Shown one piece after another: positions 53,778-63,098 of a DNA stretch of 64,000 nt (within the stretch, counting starts at the first letter, position 1; every line of letters starts with the position of its first letter). The notes under the pieces were generated by a model that worked only from the letters and a program-made list of their open reading frames with translations, was not told the DNA's origin and searched no databases. The position numbers were made by a program, and so were the translations under genes. The stretch comes from an uncultured bacterium (GTDB lineage: Bacteria; Bacillota; Clostridia; TANB77; CAG-508), in NCBI GenBank assembly GCA_905215935.1, contig CAJMRY010000002.1:124001-188000 (forward strand), read 5' to 3'.

Positions 53778-54950
53778 ATGAATAAGTTTGTTTATGAAAT
53801 TCCAACAAAAGTATATTTTGGAGAAAATCAATTACAAGGAAATTTAAGTAAAGAGATAAAAAATTATGGAAATAAAGTATTATTGGTTTATGGAGGAGGT
53901 TCTATAAAGAAAATAGGACTTTATCACGATATTGTAAGAGAACTTCAAAATTCCAATATAGAAATATTTGAATTTTCAGGAATTGAAGCTAATCCAAAAC
54001 ATACATCAATAAATGAAGCATCTAATATTTGCAAAAAAGAAGATATTGATGTTATTTTAGGTGTTGGTGGAGGAAGCGTAATAGATAGTTGCAAGCTTAT
54101 TTCGGCAGGTAAATATTATGATGGAGATACATGGGATTTAGTGCTAAAAAAAGCTGAAATACAAAAAACAATTCCTATAATTACTATATTAACAATGTCA
54201 GCAGCAGGTTCTGAGATGAATAACAATGCTATTATTTCTAATAAAGAAATGAATGAAAAAAAGGGTATAAAAAGTCCATTGTTTTTACCTAAAGTTTCTT
54301 TTTTGGACCCAACTATTACATATACAGTAAATAAATACCAAACTGCTTGTGGAAGTTTTGATATTTTATCACATATAATGGAAACTTACTTTTCAAGAAA
54401 TAATGGATTATATATGTTAGATACAGTAATGGAAGGATTAATGAAAACTGTAATAAAATATTCTAAAAAAGCTTATAATGAACCAAAAAACTATGAAGCT
54501 AGAGCTAATTTAATGTGGGCTTCATCTTGGGCAATAAATGGATTTACTAGAATGGATAAACAACCAAACATATGGGTTTGTCATTTGCTAGAACATCAAT
54601 TGTCTGCTTTTTATGATATTACTCATGGATTAGGATTAGCCATTTTAACTCCACGATATTTAAAATATGTATTAAATGAAAATACTATAGATAGATTTTA
54701 TAGTTTTGGAGTTAATGTATGGAATATTAATTCAAGTTTACCTAAGATGGAAGTTGCAAAAAAATCAATAGAATGTTTAGAAAACTTATGTTATAAAGAT
54801 TTAGAATTAACCAATAATTTATCTGATTTAAATATAGATGATAAACATTTTGAAGAAATGGCAAATCGTATATGTAGCAATGGCACAGTAAAAGGATTTA
54901 TAGATATGAATAAAGAAGATATTATTAATATTTTTAAAGAATGTTTGTAG
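53778..54950 (+). CDS. Iron-containing alcohol dehydrogenase (butanol dehydrogenase-like)
   Basis: The 390-residue enzyme has 'PTKVYFGENQLQ', the NAD(P)-binding 'VILGVGGGSVIDSCKLIS', 'ILTMSAAGSEMNNNAIIS', 'FDILSHIMETYFS' and 'THGLGLAILTPRYLKYV' with metal-binding His residues. It belongs to the type III, BDH/YqhD branch and reduces aldehydes to alcohols, typical in fermenting clostridia. It begins one base after the P-loop gene. Confidence 0.92.
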   Translation: MNKFVYEIPTKVYFGENQLQGNLSKEIKNYGNKVLLVYGGGSIKKIGLYHDIVRELQNSNIEIFEFSGIEANPKHTSINEASNICKKEDIDVILGVGGGSVIDSCKLISAGKYYDGDTWDLVLKKAEIQKTIPIITILTMSAAGSEMNNNAIISNKEMNEKKGIKSPLFLPKVSFLDPTITYTVNKYQTACGSFDILSHIMETYFSRNNGLYMLDTVMEGLMKTVIKYSKKAYNEPKNYEARANLMWASSWAINGFTRMDKQPNIWVCHLLEHQLSAFYDITHGLGLAILTPRYLKYVLNENTIDRFYSFGVNVWNINSSLPKMEVAKKSIECLENLCYKDLELTNNLSDLNIDDKHFEEMANRICSNGTVKGFIDMNKEDIINIFKECL

Positions 54951-54985
54951 AAATTGTACAATAGATTCAATAAAAGATTTAAAAA

Positions 54986-55018
54986 GAAAGTGTTTGGAAA
55001 AGCACTTTCCTTTTTTGA
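54986..55018 (+). terminator. Terminator, copy B of a terminator-promoter cassette
   Basis: GAAAGTG (54986-54992) pairs with CACTTTC (55003-55009) and runs into a T tract. An extended -10 (TGA-TAATAT) follows, as at 46985; the two cassettes are nearly the same over 45 bases. Confidence 0.75.
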
Positions 55019-55064
55019 CTCTTTATGATAATATATTGCAAAAAGTAATTATATGGAGGGAATA

Positions 55065-55583
55065 ATGAAATTATTTACACAAGAAGTAAAAAATATGAAA
55101 GAATTAAAAGAGATTTTAAAAGATAAAGATGAGATATCAAAAGATTATGAAGTTGCAGTTATTGTATATGCTTTCGATGAAGATAACAAAATAATTTTTC
55201 AAAGAAGAGGATTAGGTTGTAGAGATGAAAGACTAAAACTAGAAACAATAGGTGGAAGAGTTAAAGAAAGTGATATTGATTTTAAAACTGCATTAAATAG
55301 AGAAATTGTAGAAGAAGTTGGAACAGAAGCAAATATAGAAATAGAGGAATTTATTACATCGACTTATGCCGTTACATTTGATAATAGATATAATAAAGAA
55401 CAAACCTGGATATATATGGTGTATAAAGGCTTTTTAAAAAGTGGAGAATTAAAAATAGCAGAACCTAATAAATGCTTAGGATATGAAAGATATAAAATTG
55501 GTGAAATAGATGAAAAAGAACTAAGTAATGGTGCAAAAGAAATTTATAGAATAGTATGTGAAAAATATAGTTATCTAAAATAA
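55065..55583 (+). CDS. Nudix hydrolase
   Basis: The 172-residue protein has 'VAVIVYAFDEDNKIIFQRRG' and a Nudix box starting 'ETIGGRVKESDIDF' and ending 'NREIVEEVGTE', with the RExxEExG helix intact. ATG 55065 lies behind GGAGGGA; an ATG at 55053 overlaps that site. It is led by the cassette promoter. Substrate unknown. Confidence 0.85.
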   Translation: MKLFTQEVKNMKELKEILKDKDEISKDYEVAVIVYAFDEDNKIIFQRRGLGCRDERLKLETIGGRVKESDIDFKTALNREIVEEVGTEANIEIEEFITSTYAVTFDNRYNKEQTWIYMVYKGFLKSGELKIAEPNKCLGYERYKIGEIDEKELSNGAKEIYRIVCEKYSYLK

Positions 55584-55627
55584 AAATATGAGATAAGGTC
55601 ATTATACGTTTTAAAGGAGACAAGACT

Positions 55628-55720
55628 ATGATATATTTTAATACACAATATATAAAGTTATTAGATAAAAGGATAAAGGCGATTGTAAATGATGAATATA
55701 TTATTGAATATATAAATTAA
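55628..55720 (+). CDS. Very small open frame, 30 residues
   Basis: ATG 55628 is behind AAAGGAG and the frame reads 'MIYFNTQYIKLLDKRIKAIV' to TAA 55718-55720. It is too short to classify; it may be a real micro-protein, or the head of a lost gene. Confidence 0.35.
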   Translation: MIYFNTQYIKLLDKRIKAIVNDEYIIEYIN

Positions 55721-55737
55721 TAGGAGGGTGTATAAAT

Positions 55738-56634
55738 ATGAATATATATTTTATAGCGGATAAAGAAATTTTTAAAAACGATTATGTAAATCAACTTTCT
55801 AAATTAGGAAATATTTTATATTCTAGTAATAATAATGAAGAAAATTATAAAAAATTAAAAGAAGATAATAATGAAAAAATAATAATTTATGATCCTGATT
55901 ATGCTGGTTGGAGTTTTCCTAATAATATATTAATGGAAGTTCAAAATCTAAAAGCGATTTTTGTTGGAACGACAGATAAAAGCTATATAAACTTAGATAT
56001 TTGTAAAGATAAAAATATAGATGTTATAAATATACCTAAATACGCTTCTGAAAGTGTTGCAGAATATTTAGTTATGTATATGTTTGTATTATCAAAGAAA
56101 ATACCTCTTCAAATAAAAAACAATAATAAACAAGATTTTTCAGAGCCATTTTTACAAATGGAGCTAAAGAATAAAAAAGTAGGAATTGTTGGTCTGGGGA
56201 ATATTGGTTATAGAATTGCACAAATATGTGATGGAATAGGAATGGATATTTATTATTGGAATAGAACCAAAAAAGATAATAATTATAAGTTTATAGAACT
56301 TGATAAACTATTTAAAGAATGTGACATTATATATATATGTCTAGCAATTAATAAAGAAACAAAGAAAATAATTACTAATGACCTGTTAGATAAGATGAAA
56401 AAAAACTGTATTTTAATTAGTGGTACAGGAAAACAGTTATTTGATTCAAAAGTAATAGAAAATAAAGTAAGAAATAATGAAATATTTGGATATGCATTTG
56501 AAGAGCCTAATACATTATTAGAAGAATATAGTGGAAATATAATGGTTACAAGTGAATATGGGTGGTATACTAATGAAGCTAGTGATTTGAGAATAAAAAG
56601 ATGGGTTGAACTAATTATAGATTATATTAATTAA
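55738..56634 (+). CDS. D-isomer 2-hydroxyacid dehydrogenase-family protein
   Basis: The 298-residue protein has the NAD-binding 'KKVGIVGLGNIGYRIAQICD', preceded by 'YASESVAEYLVMYMFVL', and 'CDIIYICLAINKETKKII'. The conserved Arg appears changed ('ILISGTGKQLFDSK' where 'INxxRG' is usual), so catalytic activity is open. The late 'VTSEYGWYTNEA' replaces the typical His box. A paralogue lies at 58698. ATG 55738 follows AGGAGGG. Confidence 0.75.
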   Translation: MNIYFIADKEIFKNDYVNQLSKLGNILYSSNNNEENYKKLKEDNNEKIIIYDPDYAGWSFPNNILMEVQNLKAIFVGTTDKSYINLDICKDKNIDVINIPKYASESVAEYLVMYMFVLSKKIPLQIKNNNKQDFSEPFLQMELKNKKVGIVGLGNIGYRIAQICDGIGMDIYYWNRTKKDNNYKFIELDKLFKECDIIYICLAINKETKKIITNDLLDKMKKNCILISGTGKQLFDSKVIENKVRNNEIFGYAFEEPNTLLEEYSGNIMVTSEYGWYTNEASDLRIKRWVELIIDYIN

Positions 56635-56735
56635 TAAAGTACAAAAATAATGTATATACTTATAGATAAAGAATATTAAGGTTATATTCTTATATATACG
56701 GGATAGGATAATAAGTCTAATAGAATGAGGAAAAT

Positions 56736-57601
56736 ATGAGGAAAGAGTATAAAATAAGAAATTATTTACAAATGGATGAATTAGCAAAATATATTGGGTT
56801 GGAAGAAGCACCTCAATCATGGAATATTGCATTTGAAAACATTAAACGAAATATTCCAAATAAGATAAAATGGCTTGATAAAAAACATGCTATTAAAGTA
56901 TTAGAATATTATAATATTAATGATGAAATTTTCAAGAATAAATATTTAGAAACGCTAGATATGATAAATGCAAATGTTTATTTAAAGGTTTTAAGTTATT
57001 TATGGCATTACATATTATATATTGATAGGACTGGTTTATATAAAGATATTTGGAATTGGAAGGAAACAGACAGATTATTTAAAAATATTGGAAATTATAT
57101 GATTCCAGTAGTTGTACTGTTAAGTGGAAATGAAATACATTTAAAAAATATGAAAAAAAGAAAATTTGATAAAAAACAAATTGAAGAACAAATAAAAAAC
57201 ATTAATCAATGTTGTACAATAGACAAGCAAAGATTCAACATTGATGGTATAGGATTTAGTCAAATGGTATGGGGTTCATATTTTATGAATGGAAAGATAA
57301 TTCAGGTAGGAAGATTACAATATGAATTTGATGAAGAAACTCCTATAATACATGGTTACTAAGTAATGAGCTTGATAATATTTTAGATGAAAATAGTAAC
57401 ATTCTCAAATTCAAAAATAAATTTGAGATAATAGAACAAACAGAAAATATAGAAGATTTTTTGAATTTCGTTTTTCAAGAAAAGGGTTGCAATATAAATT
57501 ATGAAAATTTGAAAGAAGAAACTACACTACAAAATAAACTAAAAAAGTACATTTTAGAAGGTAGAAAACTACATATAGGGCTTGGAATATTGAAAAGTTA
57601 A
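56736..57601 (+). pseudogene. Acyltransferase-like gene with an internal out-of-frame deletion
   Basis: From ATG 56736 the frame ('MRKEYKIRNYLQMDELAKYI') runs 208 residues, through 'FSQMVWGSYFMNGKIIQVGR', and stops at 57362. In another frame the following bases read 'YNTWLLSNELDNILDENSNI', then 'LKKYILEGRKLHIGLGIL', ending at TAA 57599-57601. These are what I would expect for the middle and end of one DUF5596-type acyltransferase. The stretch that normally links them, about 40-50 residues, is missing, and no CGG is at the break. So this is a true deletion and differs from the recoded genes. Confidence 0.6.
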
Positions 57602-57679
57602 AATAAGTAAATAACAGTTTGTATATTTTAAAATATTAAATTTCTATGCATAATATATGAATAAAGGGATGTGAGAAAG

Positions 57680-58403
57680 ATGGTAATAATATATGATTTT
57701 GATGGTACATTAACACCATATTCATTACCACAATATGAAATATTAAAGAAATGTGGATATGATAATGAAACTTTAATGAGAAGAGTAAAAAAAGAAATAA
57801 ATAATAAAAATGCTACAGGATTATATGAAGCTTATTATAAATGTTATAAAGATATTTTGTTTGAAAATAAAATTGCAATGACAAGAGATAATATTTGTTT
57901 AGGAGCAAATAAAGTACAGTTAAATAATGGAGTTGTTGATTACTTTAGAAGATTTCAAAGTTCAAAAACAGGAGTTAAACATTATATTGTTACTTCAGGA
58001 CTAAAAGATTATGTTGATGAAACTCGGAATCAGAGAATTTGTAAATGGTGTTTATGGAGTAACATTTAAGCAAGAAAATGGAATATATGGAGATGTAGAC
58101 ATTTTATTAACAGATAAAAAGAAGGTTGAAATTATCAAAAAAGTTCAAAATGAAAATAATGGAACAAATGAAGTTATATATTTTGGAGATGGACTTACAG
58201 ATAGTTTTGCATTTGAATATGTACATAGTATAAAAGGTAAAAATGTATTTATTGCATCAAATAAACAATCAATGATTAATTATCAACAATTAAATGCTAA
58301 TGGGATTATTGATGAGTGTTTTGATGCTAATTTTGGAATTGATTCAAAAATAAGTGAGTATATTCAAAAACAAATATCATTACAGGAAGGGATATTTAAT
58401 TAG
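57680..58403 (+). CDS. HAD-IB-like phosphatase, +1 recoded
   Basis: ATG 57680 opens 'VIIYDFDGTLTPYSLPQYEI' with the nucleophile Asp of HAD motif I. Motif II is 'HYIVTSGLKDYVDE', and across CGG 58025 a +1 shift gives 'KDYVDET-G-IREFVNGVYGV'. Motif III/IV follows as 'NEVIYFGDGLTDSFAFEYV'. The whole protein is 240 residues and contains all HAD motifs, whereas the plain reading stops at 58069 and loses the acidic motif. GTG 57671 is an alternative start. The substrate is unknown. Confidence 0.88.
58025..58028 (+). other. +1 recoding site CGG-A in HAD gene
   Basis: ACT CGG AAT becomes ACT (C) GGA ATC, making Gly116. The zero frame ends at TAA 58067-58069; the shifted frame contains the acidic HAD motif. 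Confidence 0.88.
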
Positions 58404-58434
58404 TAAATTTTAAACAAAACATCAAAATTGATTT

Positions 58435-58471
58435 AAGTGTCAGTGGACTTTGTGCTGATGCTTATTTTTTT
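58435..58471 (+). terminator. Rho-independent terminator
   Basis: AAGTGTCAG (58435-58443) pairs with CTGATGCTT (58455-58463, one mismatch) and ends in a T tract. Confidence 0.75.
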
Positions 58472-58527
58472 ATATTGCGAAAAATTGAAAAATTCATAAT
58501 ATAACATTTACAAATAAAATTTAATTT

Positions 58528-58587
58528 CCAATAAAGACAATATTAAGAGTGAGATGAATTGCTCACTCTTGATATTGTTTTTATTGG
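58528..58587. repeat. 60-base near-perfect palindrome
   Basis: The 26-base arms, from CCAATAAAGACAATATTAAG (58528) and ending in ATATTGTTTTTATTGG (58587), pair with very few mismatches around an eight-base loop. It lies in the 294-base gap between the HAD gene and the dehydrogenase gene. It may be a small mobile palindrome or a bidirectional terminator. Confidence 0.75.
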
Positions 58588-58697
58588 AGATTTTGTGTCA
58601 ATTAAGCATAAATAAGTTCTATAAATAATTACAAAATACTATGAAAAAATATTAATATATGATATAAATAAGAAAAATTATTAGGAGATGAGAAGAT

Positions 58698-59597
58698 ATG
58701 TTTAATAAAATTGTCATATTAGAACCAGTATTATTAACTGAAGAAGGTGTAGGAGAGTTAAAGAAATATTGTAAAGAACTTATATATTATGATACAGACA
58801 CTATCAATGATGAAGATACTATTAACAGAATAGGAAATGCTGATTGTATATTGGTATCATATAAAACTGTAATAAATAGTAATATAATAAATAACTGTAA
58901 AAATTTAAAGTATATTGCAATGTGTTGTTCTTTTTATGGAAAACAATATTCAAAAGTAGATATAGATGCAGCAATGGAAAAAGGAATTTCTTTTTCATAC
59001 TTAAAAGGACATGGAGATAATGGTGTTGTTGAATTTACAGTCAGTCAAATAATTAACTTAATTCATGGATTTGGAAATAATAGATGGAAAAATGAACAAT
59101 TAGATTTAACAGACATAAAAGTAGGAATATTAGGTTTAGGAGATATAGGAAGTAGAATTGCAAAGACTTTGCAATTATTAGGATGTAATGTTTATTATTA
59201 TAGTAGAACAAGAAAAGAGAATGAAGAAAAAAACGGAATTAAATATCTAGAATTAAAAGAATTATTGTCTACAGTAGATATTATTTCCATTAATCTAAAT
59301 AGAAATGTATGTCTTATAGGAGATGACAATTTAGATATATATGGAAATGGAAAGATAATTGTAAATACTTCAATAGGTTATTGCTATGAGATAGCATCCT
59401 TAAAAAAATGGTTACAAAATAAAAATAATTATTATATATGCGATAAACCAACAGTTAATGAAGATATGAAAGAAATTTTGGATTATGAAAATGTAATATA
59501 TACAGATATGATTACAGGAGATACGAAACAATGCTATAAGAGAGCTACAAAGCAAATAATTAGTAATATAGATAAGTATTTAAATAAGGAGATATAA
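58698..59597 (+). CDS. D-isomer 2-hydroxyacid dehydrogenase-family protein
   Basis: The 299-residue protein has 'CILVSYKTVINSNIINNCKN', the NAD motif 'KVGILGLGDIGSRIAKTLQ' and 'VDIISINLNRNVCLIGDDN'. As in the paralogue at 55738, the catalytic Arg/His boxes are altered ('KIIVNTSIGYCYEIASLKKW'), so it may be a reductase of unusual substrate or a binding protein. ATG 58698 follows TAGGAGAT. Two bases separate it from the next gene. Confidence 0.78.
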   Translation: MFNKIVILEPVLLTEEGVGELKKYCKELIYYDTDTINDEDTINRIGNADCILVSYKTVINSNIINNCKNLKYIAMCCSFYGKQYSKVDIDAAMEKGISFSYLKGHGDNGVVEFTVSQIINLIHGFGNNRWKNEQLDLTDIKVGILGLGDIGSRIAKTLQLLGCNVYYYSRTRKENEEKNGIKYLELKELLSTVDIISINLNRNVCLIGDDNLDIYGNGKIIVNTSIGYCYEIASLKKWLQNKNNYYICDKPTVNEDMKEILDYENVIYTDMITGDTKQCYKRATKQIISNIDKYLNKEI

Positions 59598-59599
59598 GA

Positions 59600-60454
59600 A
59601 TGTTAGAAAATAAGTATAAGATAGTTTTTATAGATATAGATGGAACTTTAGTAGATGATGAAAAAAGAATTTCAGAAGAAACAGTAAATACTATAAAAAG
59701 GTTAAAAGAGAACAATATATATACTGTATTAACTTCTGGAAAACCATATGAAAGTATCAAATTGTTTAGTGAGAAATGTTATGCAACTCCATATTTAATT
59801 GGATCTAATGGTGCAATTGTAAGAGATTTTAAAAGAAATATAGACATTTATAATAAGAGCTTTGAAAAAAATACAGCAATTAAAATTTTAAATATGATAA
59901 AAGAATGCAATCTATATACAATGGTTACTATATCTGGAAACTTAGTAGTAGATGAAGAAAAATATGGGGTAGTACCTAGAAATAGACCAGAAGTAATAAT
60001 AGATTCATCTTTACAGAACTATTTTGAAGAAACAGATAAACCAATTATAAAGTTTTCTATTATTGATGGAGATAAAAATAAAATAAGTGAGATTAGAGAG
60101 AAAATAAAAAATGAATTTGATGTGAATATTACACAAATCGATTTTTTTGGAGTTCCACAAAGTTTTAAAGAAAAAGGCGAAGACTATCCCAATCCATATT
60201 GTATTGATGTTATGCCTAAAGATGTTACAAAAGCAGAGGCTATAAAAGAGTTAATAAAATATTTAGATATTAATTTGTCAGAAACGATTGCATTCGGAGA
60301 TGGAATGAATGATATAGAAATGTTTCAAGCAGTAAATTATAAAGTTGCTATGAAAAATGCAGTACAAGAGTTAAAAGATATAGCAGATATGATTACAGAG
60401 TCAAATAATCAATCGGGTGTGGCCATAGCATTAAATAAGATATTTTTTGAGTAA
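59600..60454 (+). CDS. Cof-type HAD-IIB phosphatase
   Basis: The 284-residue protein has motif I 'KIVFIDIDGTLVDDEKRIS', motif II 'IYTVLTSGKPYESI', and the late 'VTKAEAIKELIKYL' with 'TIAFGDGMNDIEMFQAVNYK' (motifs III and IV). The alpha/beta cap between is normal for Cof-type sugar phosphatases. It is probably cotranscribed with the dehydrogenase gene just upstream. Confidence 0.9.
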   Translation: MLENKYKIVFIDIDGTLVDDEKRISEETVNTIKRLKENNIYTVLTSGKPYESIKLFSEKCYATPYLIGSNGAIVRDFKRNIDIYNKSFEKNTAIKILNMIKECNLYTMVTISGNLVVDEEKYGVVPRNRPEVIIDSSLQNYFEETDKPIIKFSIIDGDKNKISEIREKIKNEFDVNITQIDFFGVPQSFKEKGEDYPNPYCIDVMPKDVTKAEAIKELIKYLDINLSETIAFGDGMNDIEMFQAVNYKVAMKNAVQELKDIADMITESNNQSGVAIALNKIFFE

Positions 60455-60517
60455 AGCTATGTATAAAAAATAGTTAATTTTAAGTAAATCAAGATTAAAG
60501 AAAATTAGGAGATAATT

Positions 60518-60964
60518 ATGTTAGAAGAAATTATTAAAAAGAATGAAAGTCGAATAGAAAAAGATATAAAACAAATAGAAGATATACAATTTATAGACTT
60601 CATAGACATATTCCCAGAGTCAGAAGACCATAGAAAGAAATTAGATGAGGAAGTTAGCAAAATAAGTAGATTAATTGATAGTACAAAAAAAGGAAACTTT
60701 TATTTATTGAATAATCCAATAGAAACTAAATGGGGCAAATTGAAATTTTTGAAAATAAGATTTTTTGATGAGAGTAGATTAAAGTATGAAGCGGCACCAG
60801 ACTTTGCTGTAAAGGATTGGGATAAATTAAAACAACAAGTACAAATAGACAAAAGGTTTACTTTTATAAGTAGACCTAATTGGAATGCTGTTGAATTTAA
60901 AACGGAAAATAGTTTAATATATTTTTTAAATCCATTAGTTACTACAGTTTATGGAATTAAATAA
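60518..60964 (+). CDS. Unrecognised small cytoplasmic protein
   Basis: The 148-residue protein begins 'MLEEIIKKNESRIEKDIKQI' (helical), then a beta-looking half with 'NFYLLNNPIETKWGKLKFLK' and ends 'NPLVTTVYGIK'. I see no motif, signal or membrane segment. ATG 60518 follows TAGGAGA. It lies between a Cof-type phosphatase and a methyltransferase gene, with 30 bases to the latter. Confidence 0.7.
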   Translation: MLEEIIKKNESRIEKDIKQIEDIQFIDFIDIFPESEDHRKKLDEEVSKISRLIDSTKKGNFYLLNNPIETKWGKLKFLKIRFFDESRLKYEAAPDFAVKDWDKLKQQVQIDKRFTFISRPNWNAVEFKTENSLIYFLNPLVTTVYGIK

Positions 60965-60994
60965 AAAAGATTATTATAAAAGAGGAAAATAGAG

Positions 60995-61669
60995 ATGAAT
61001 AAAGATAAAACTGATATTACCATAGAAACATATAATAACATAGTTAACGAGTATATTTCATATTTTAAAACAAAAGATTTAAAAGGAAAGGTACAATTTC
61101 AAAAAGAAATGGATTTTATATGTTCTAAATTAAACAGTAATGCAAAGATTTTAGATGTAGGAACAGCCATTGGTGATTATCCAAAATATTTAACCGAAAA
61201 TTGTGAAGGTGATTTTAATGTTGTAGGAATAGATGCTTCTAAAAATATGATAGAAGTAGCTAGAAAAAATGCACCAAAAGCACAATTTAAAGTAATGGAT
61301 ATTAGAAATCTAGAATTTTTAGAAAATTCATTTGATGCAATAATTTGTTTTGCTACATTAATTCATGTAAATGATACTGAATGTATAAAAATATTAGACA
61401 GATTTGATGAAATTTTGAAAAATGAAGGATTAATAGCTATTAATGTAATGGAATGGTTAGATGATAAAAAAGAGATATTTGAGGACGAACCATTTAATCC
61501 AAAATATAAAACATATTTTAATAGATATAAAAAGGAATTTTTTACAGATTATTTTCAAAGTAAAAATTATTCAATATTAGCTTTCTTTGACAATCCATTA
61601 TTTAATTCTTCTGAAGTAAAAGGGAAAGTAGCTAATTCAAATCAATTTTCTATAATAGTAAAAAAATAG
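60995..61669 (+). CDS. Class I SAM-dependent methyltransferase
   Basis: The 224-residue enzyme has motif I 'KILDVGTAIGDYPKYLTE' (Gly-rich SAM loop, slightly divergent), 'VVGIDASKNMIEVARKNAP' (acidic ribose-binding), 'AQFKVMDIRNLEFLENSFDA' and 'IICFATLIHV'. The C-terminal part has the beta strands of a Methyltransf_11/25 fold. The acceptor is unknown. ATG 60995 follows AGAGGA. Confidence 0.85.
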   Translation: MNKDKTDITIETYNNIVNEYISYFKTKDLKGKVQFQKEMDFICSKLNSNAKILDVGTAIGDYPKYLTENCEGDFNVVGIDASKNMIEVARKNAPKAQFKVMDIRNLEFLENSFDAIICFATLIHVNDTECIKILDRFDEILKNEGLIAINVMEWLDDKKEIFEDEPFNPKYKTYFNRYKKEFFTDYFQSKNYSILAFFDNPLFNSSEVKGKVANSNQFSIIVKK

Positions 61670-61798
61670 AGATTTTTATTAAATATAGTCAAATAAGAAA
61701 AATATTCATTTAAAACATCAAAATTAACAAATTGGATATAAAACAATAAACCATACACATATGATAAATTTTTAAAATAATAAGAAAGAAGGAAATAA

Positions 61799-62992
61799 AT
61801 GGAGCAAAAAAATAGAAAATATATAGCCATAATATCTTTTTTAAGAAAATTTATAAAAGTATTCTTTTCTTTGTTTTTCAACATATATATACTAAAAATA
61901 GTAAATAATGATTTAAGCTTTATAATTAAATATAGTCTATTTGGTGTAATAGCTAATTTAATAATTGGTTATATAATACTAAAATTTATAAACTCGAAAA
62001 ATGCTTCGATAATATATAAATCAAGTTTTCCATTATTAATATTAACAATAGCTTTATTATTAATTTTTAAAGAGAAAATAGTTAAATATATATTTATTAT
62101 TAAATTTATAGAAAGTATTGCAGAAATGTGTTATTCAGTTCCATATGAATTAATTATAATTGGTTCTAATAATAATAAAACTATGAGCAGTTTTGTTGCA
62201 AATGTAAATATACTTTCAGGTATTGCAACTATATTAACACCTATTTTTTCAGGATTTATAATACAAGAATTTTCTTATTATATGTTATTTATTATCTTAA
62301 TGATAGAAGCACTAATTATTATAGCAGTATCATTTAAAATAAAAGATTGTACTGTTAGTGATAAAAAACTAGAAATAAAAAAATTCTTTAATATAACAAA
62401 AGACAAAAAACATATACAAGATATATATAAATGTATGTTTTATAGAAGAATATCTTCACAAGGTGCTATGGTAGAATTATTGCCAATAATATTGTTTTTA
62501 AGACTAGGAACAGAAATGGATTTTGGTACATATAATTCGGTATTTGCAATAATTTCAATATTATCATTACAAGTATTAAAAATAATAAATAATAAAAACA
62601 TTAAAAAAGGATTTTATTCATATCTAGCTATTTTAATATTTGTGTCATCTTTGTTTGTTGTATATAATGCAAGCTTTTTAACATTACTAATATATTATAT
62701 CTTAATGAATTCTCTCGGAACAATAATAGAGTCAGAATCATGCAGTATAGTTTATGCAGCAATAAAAACAGATAATTTAGTAGACTATAAAAAAGAACAT
62801 ATACTTATATATAATATATATATGACAATAGGGCAAATAATTAGTTATAGTTTAGTGTATGTATTATATAATTATTTTTATGATGTAAATATATTATCAA
62901 TTTCAGTATCAATATTAATGTTCTTTTTAATAATATCAACAGTATATTTGAAAAGAACACAAAAGTATTTAGAACAACAGATTATGACCTAA
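61799..62992 (+). CDS. Major facilitator-like membrane transporter
   Basis: The 397-residue protein has about 12 hydrophobic segments in two halves, split by the charged stretch 'KDKKHIQDIYKCMFYRRISS' near residue 205. The first half holds 'ESIAEMCYSVPYELIII'. This is an MFS-type layout of uncertain substrate, close to uncharacterised YfkF/YwoD-like permeases. ATG 61799 follows GAAGGAA. The 129-base spacer before it holds nothing I can name. Confidence 0.75.
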   Translation: MEQKNRKYIAIISFLRKFIKVFFSLFFNIYILKIVNNDLSFIIKYSLFGVIANLIIGYIILKFINSKNASIIYKSSFPLLILTIALLLIFKEKIVKYIFIIKFIESIAEMCYSVPYELIIIGSNNNKTMSSFVANVNILSGIATILTPIFSGFIIQEFSYYMLFIILMIEALIIIAVSFKIKDCTVSDKKLEIKKFFNITKDKKHIQDIYKCMFYRRISSQGAMVELLPIILFLRLGTEMDFGTYNSVFAIISILSLQVLKIINNKNIKKGFYSYLAILIFVSSLFVVYNASFLTLLIYYILMNSLGTIIESESCSIVYAAIKTDNLVDYKKEHILIYNIYMTIGQIISYSLVYVLYNYFYDVNILSISVSILMFFLIISTVYLKRTQKYLEQQIMT

Positions 62993-63098
62993 ATAAAGAG
63001 TATGTAATTTATACTGTAATTGAGTTTTAAATGATTTTTATTTTAGTATATTTGCTAATTATTTATAAAAAATGAAATGTAAAGGAGAAAATTAATAA

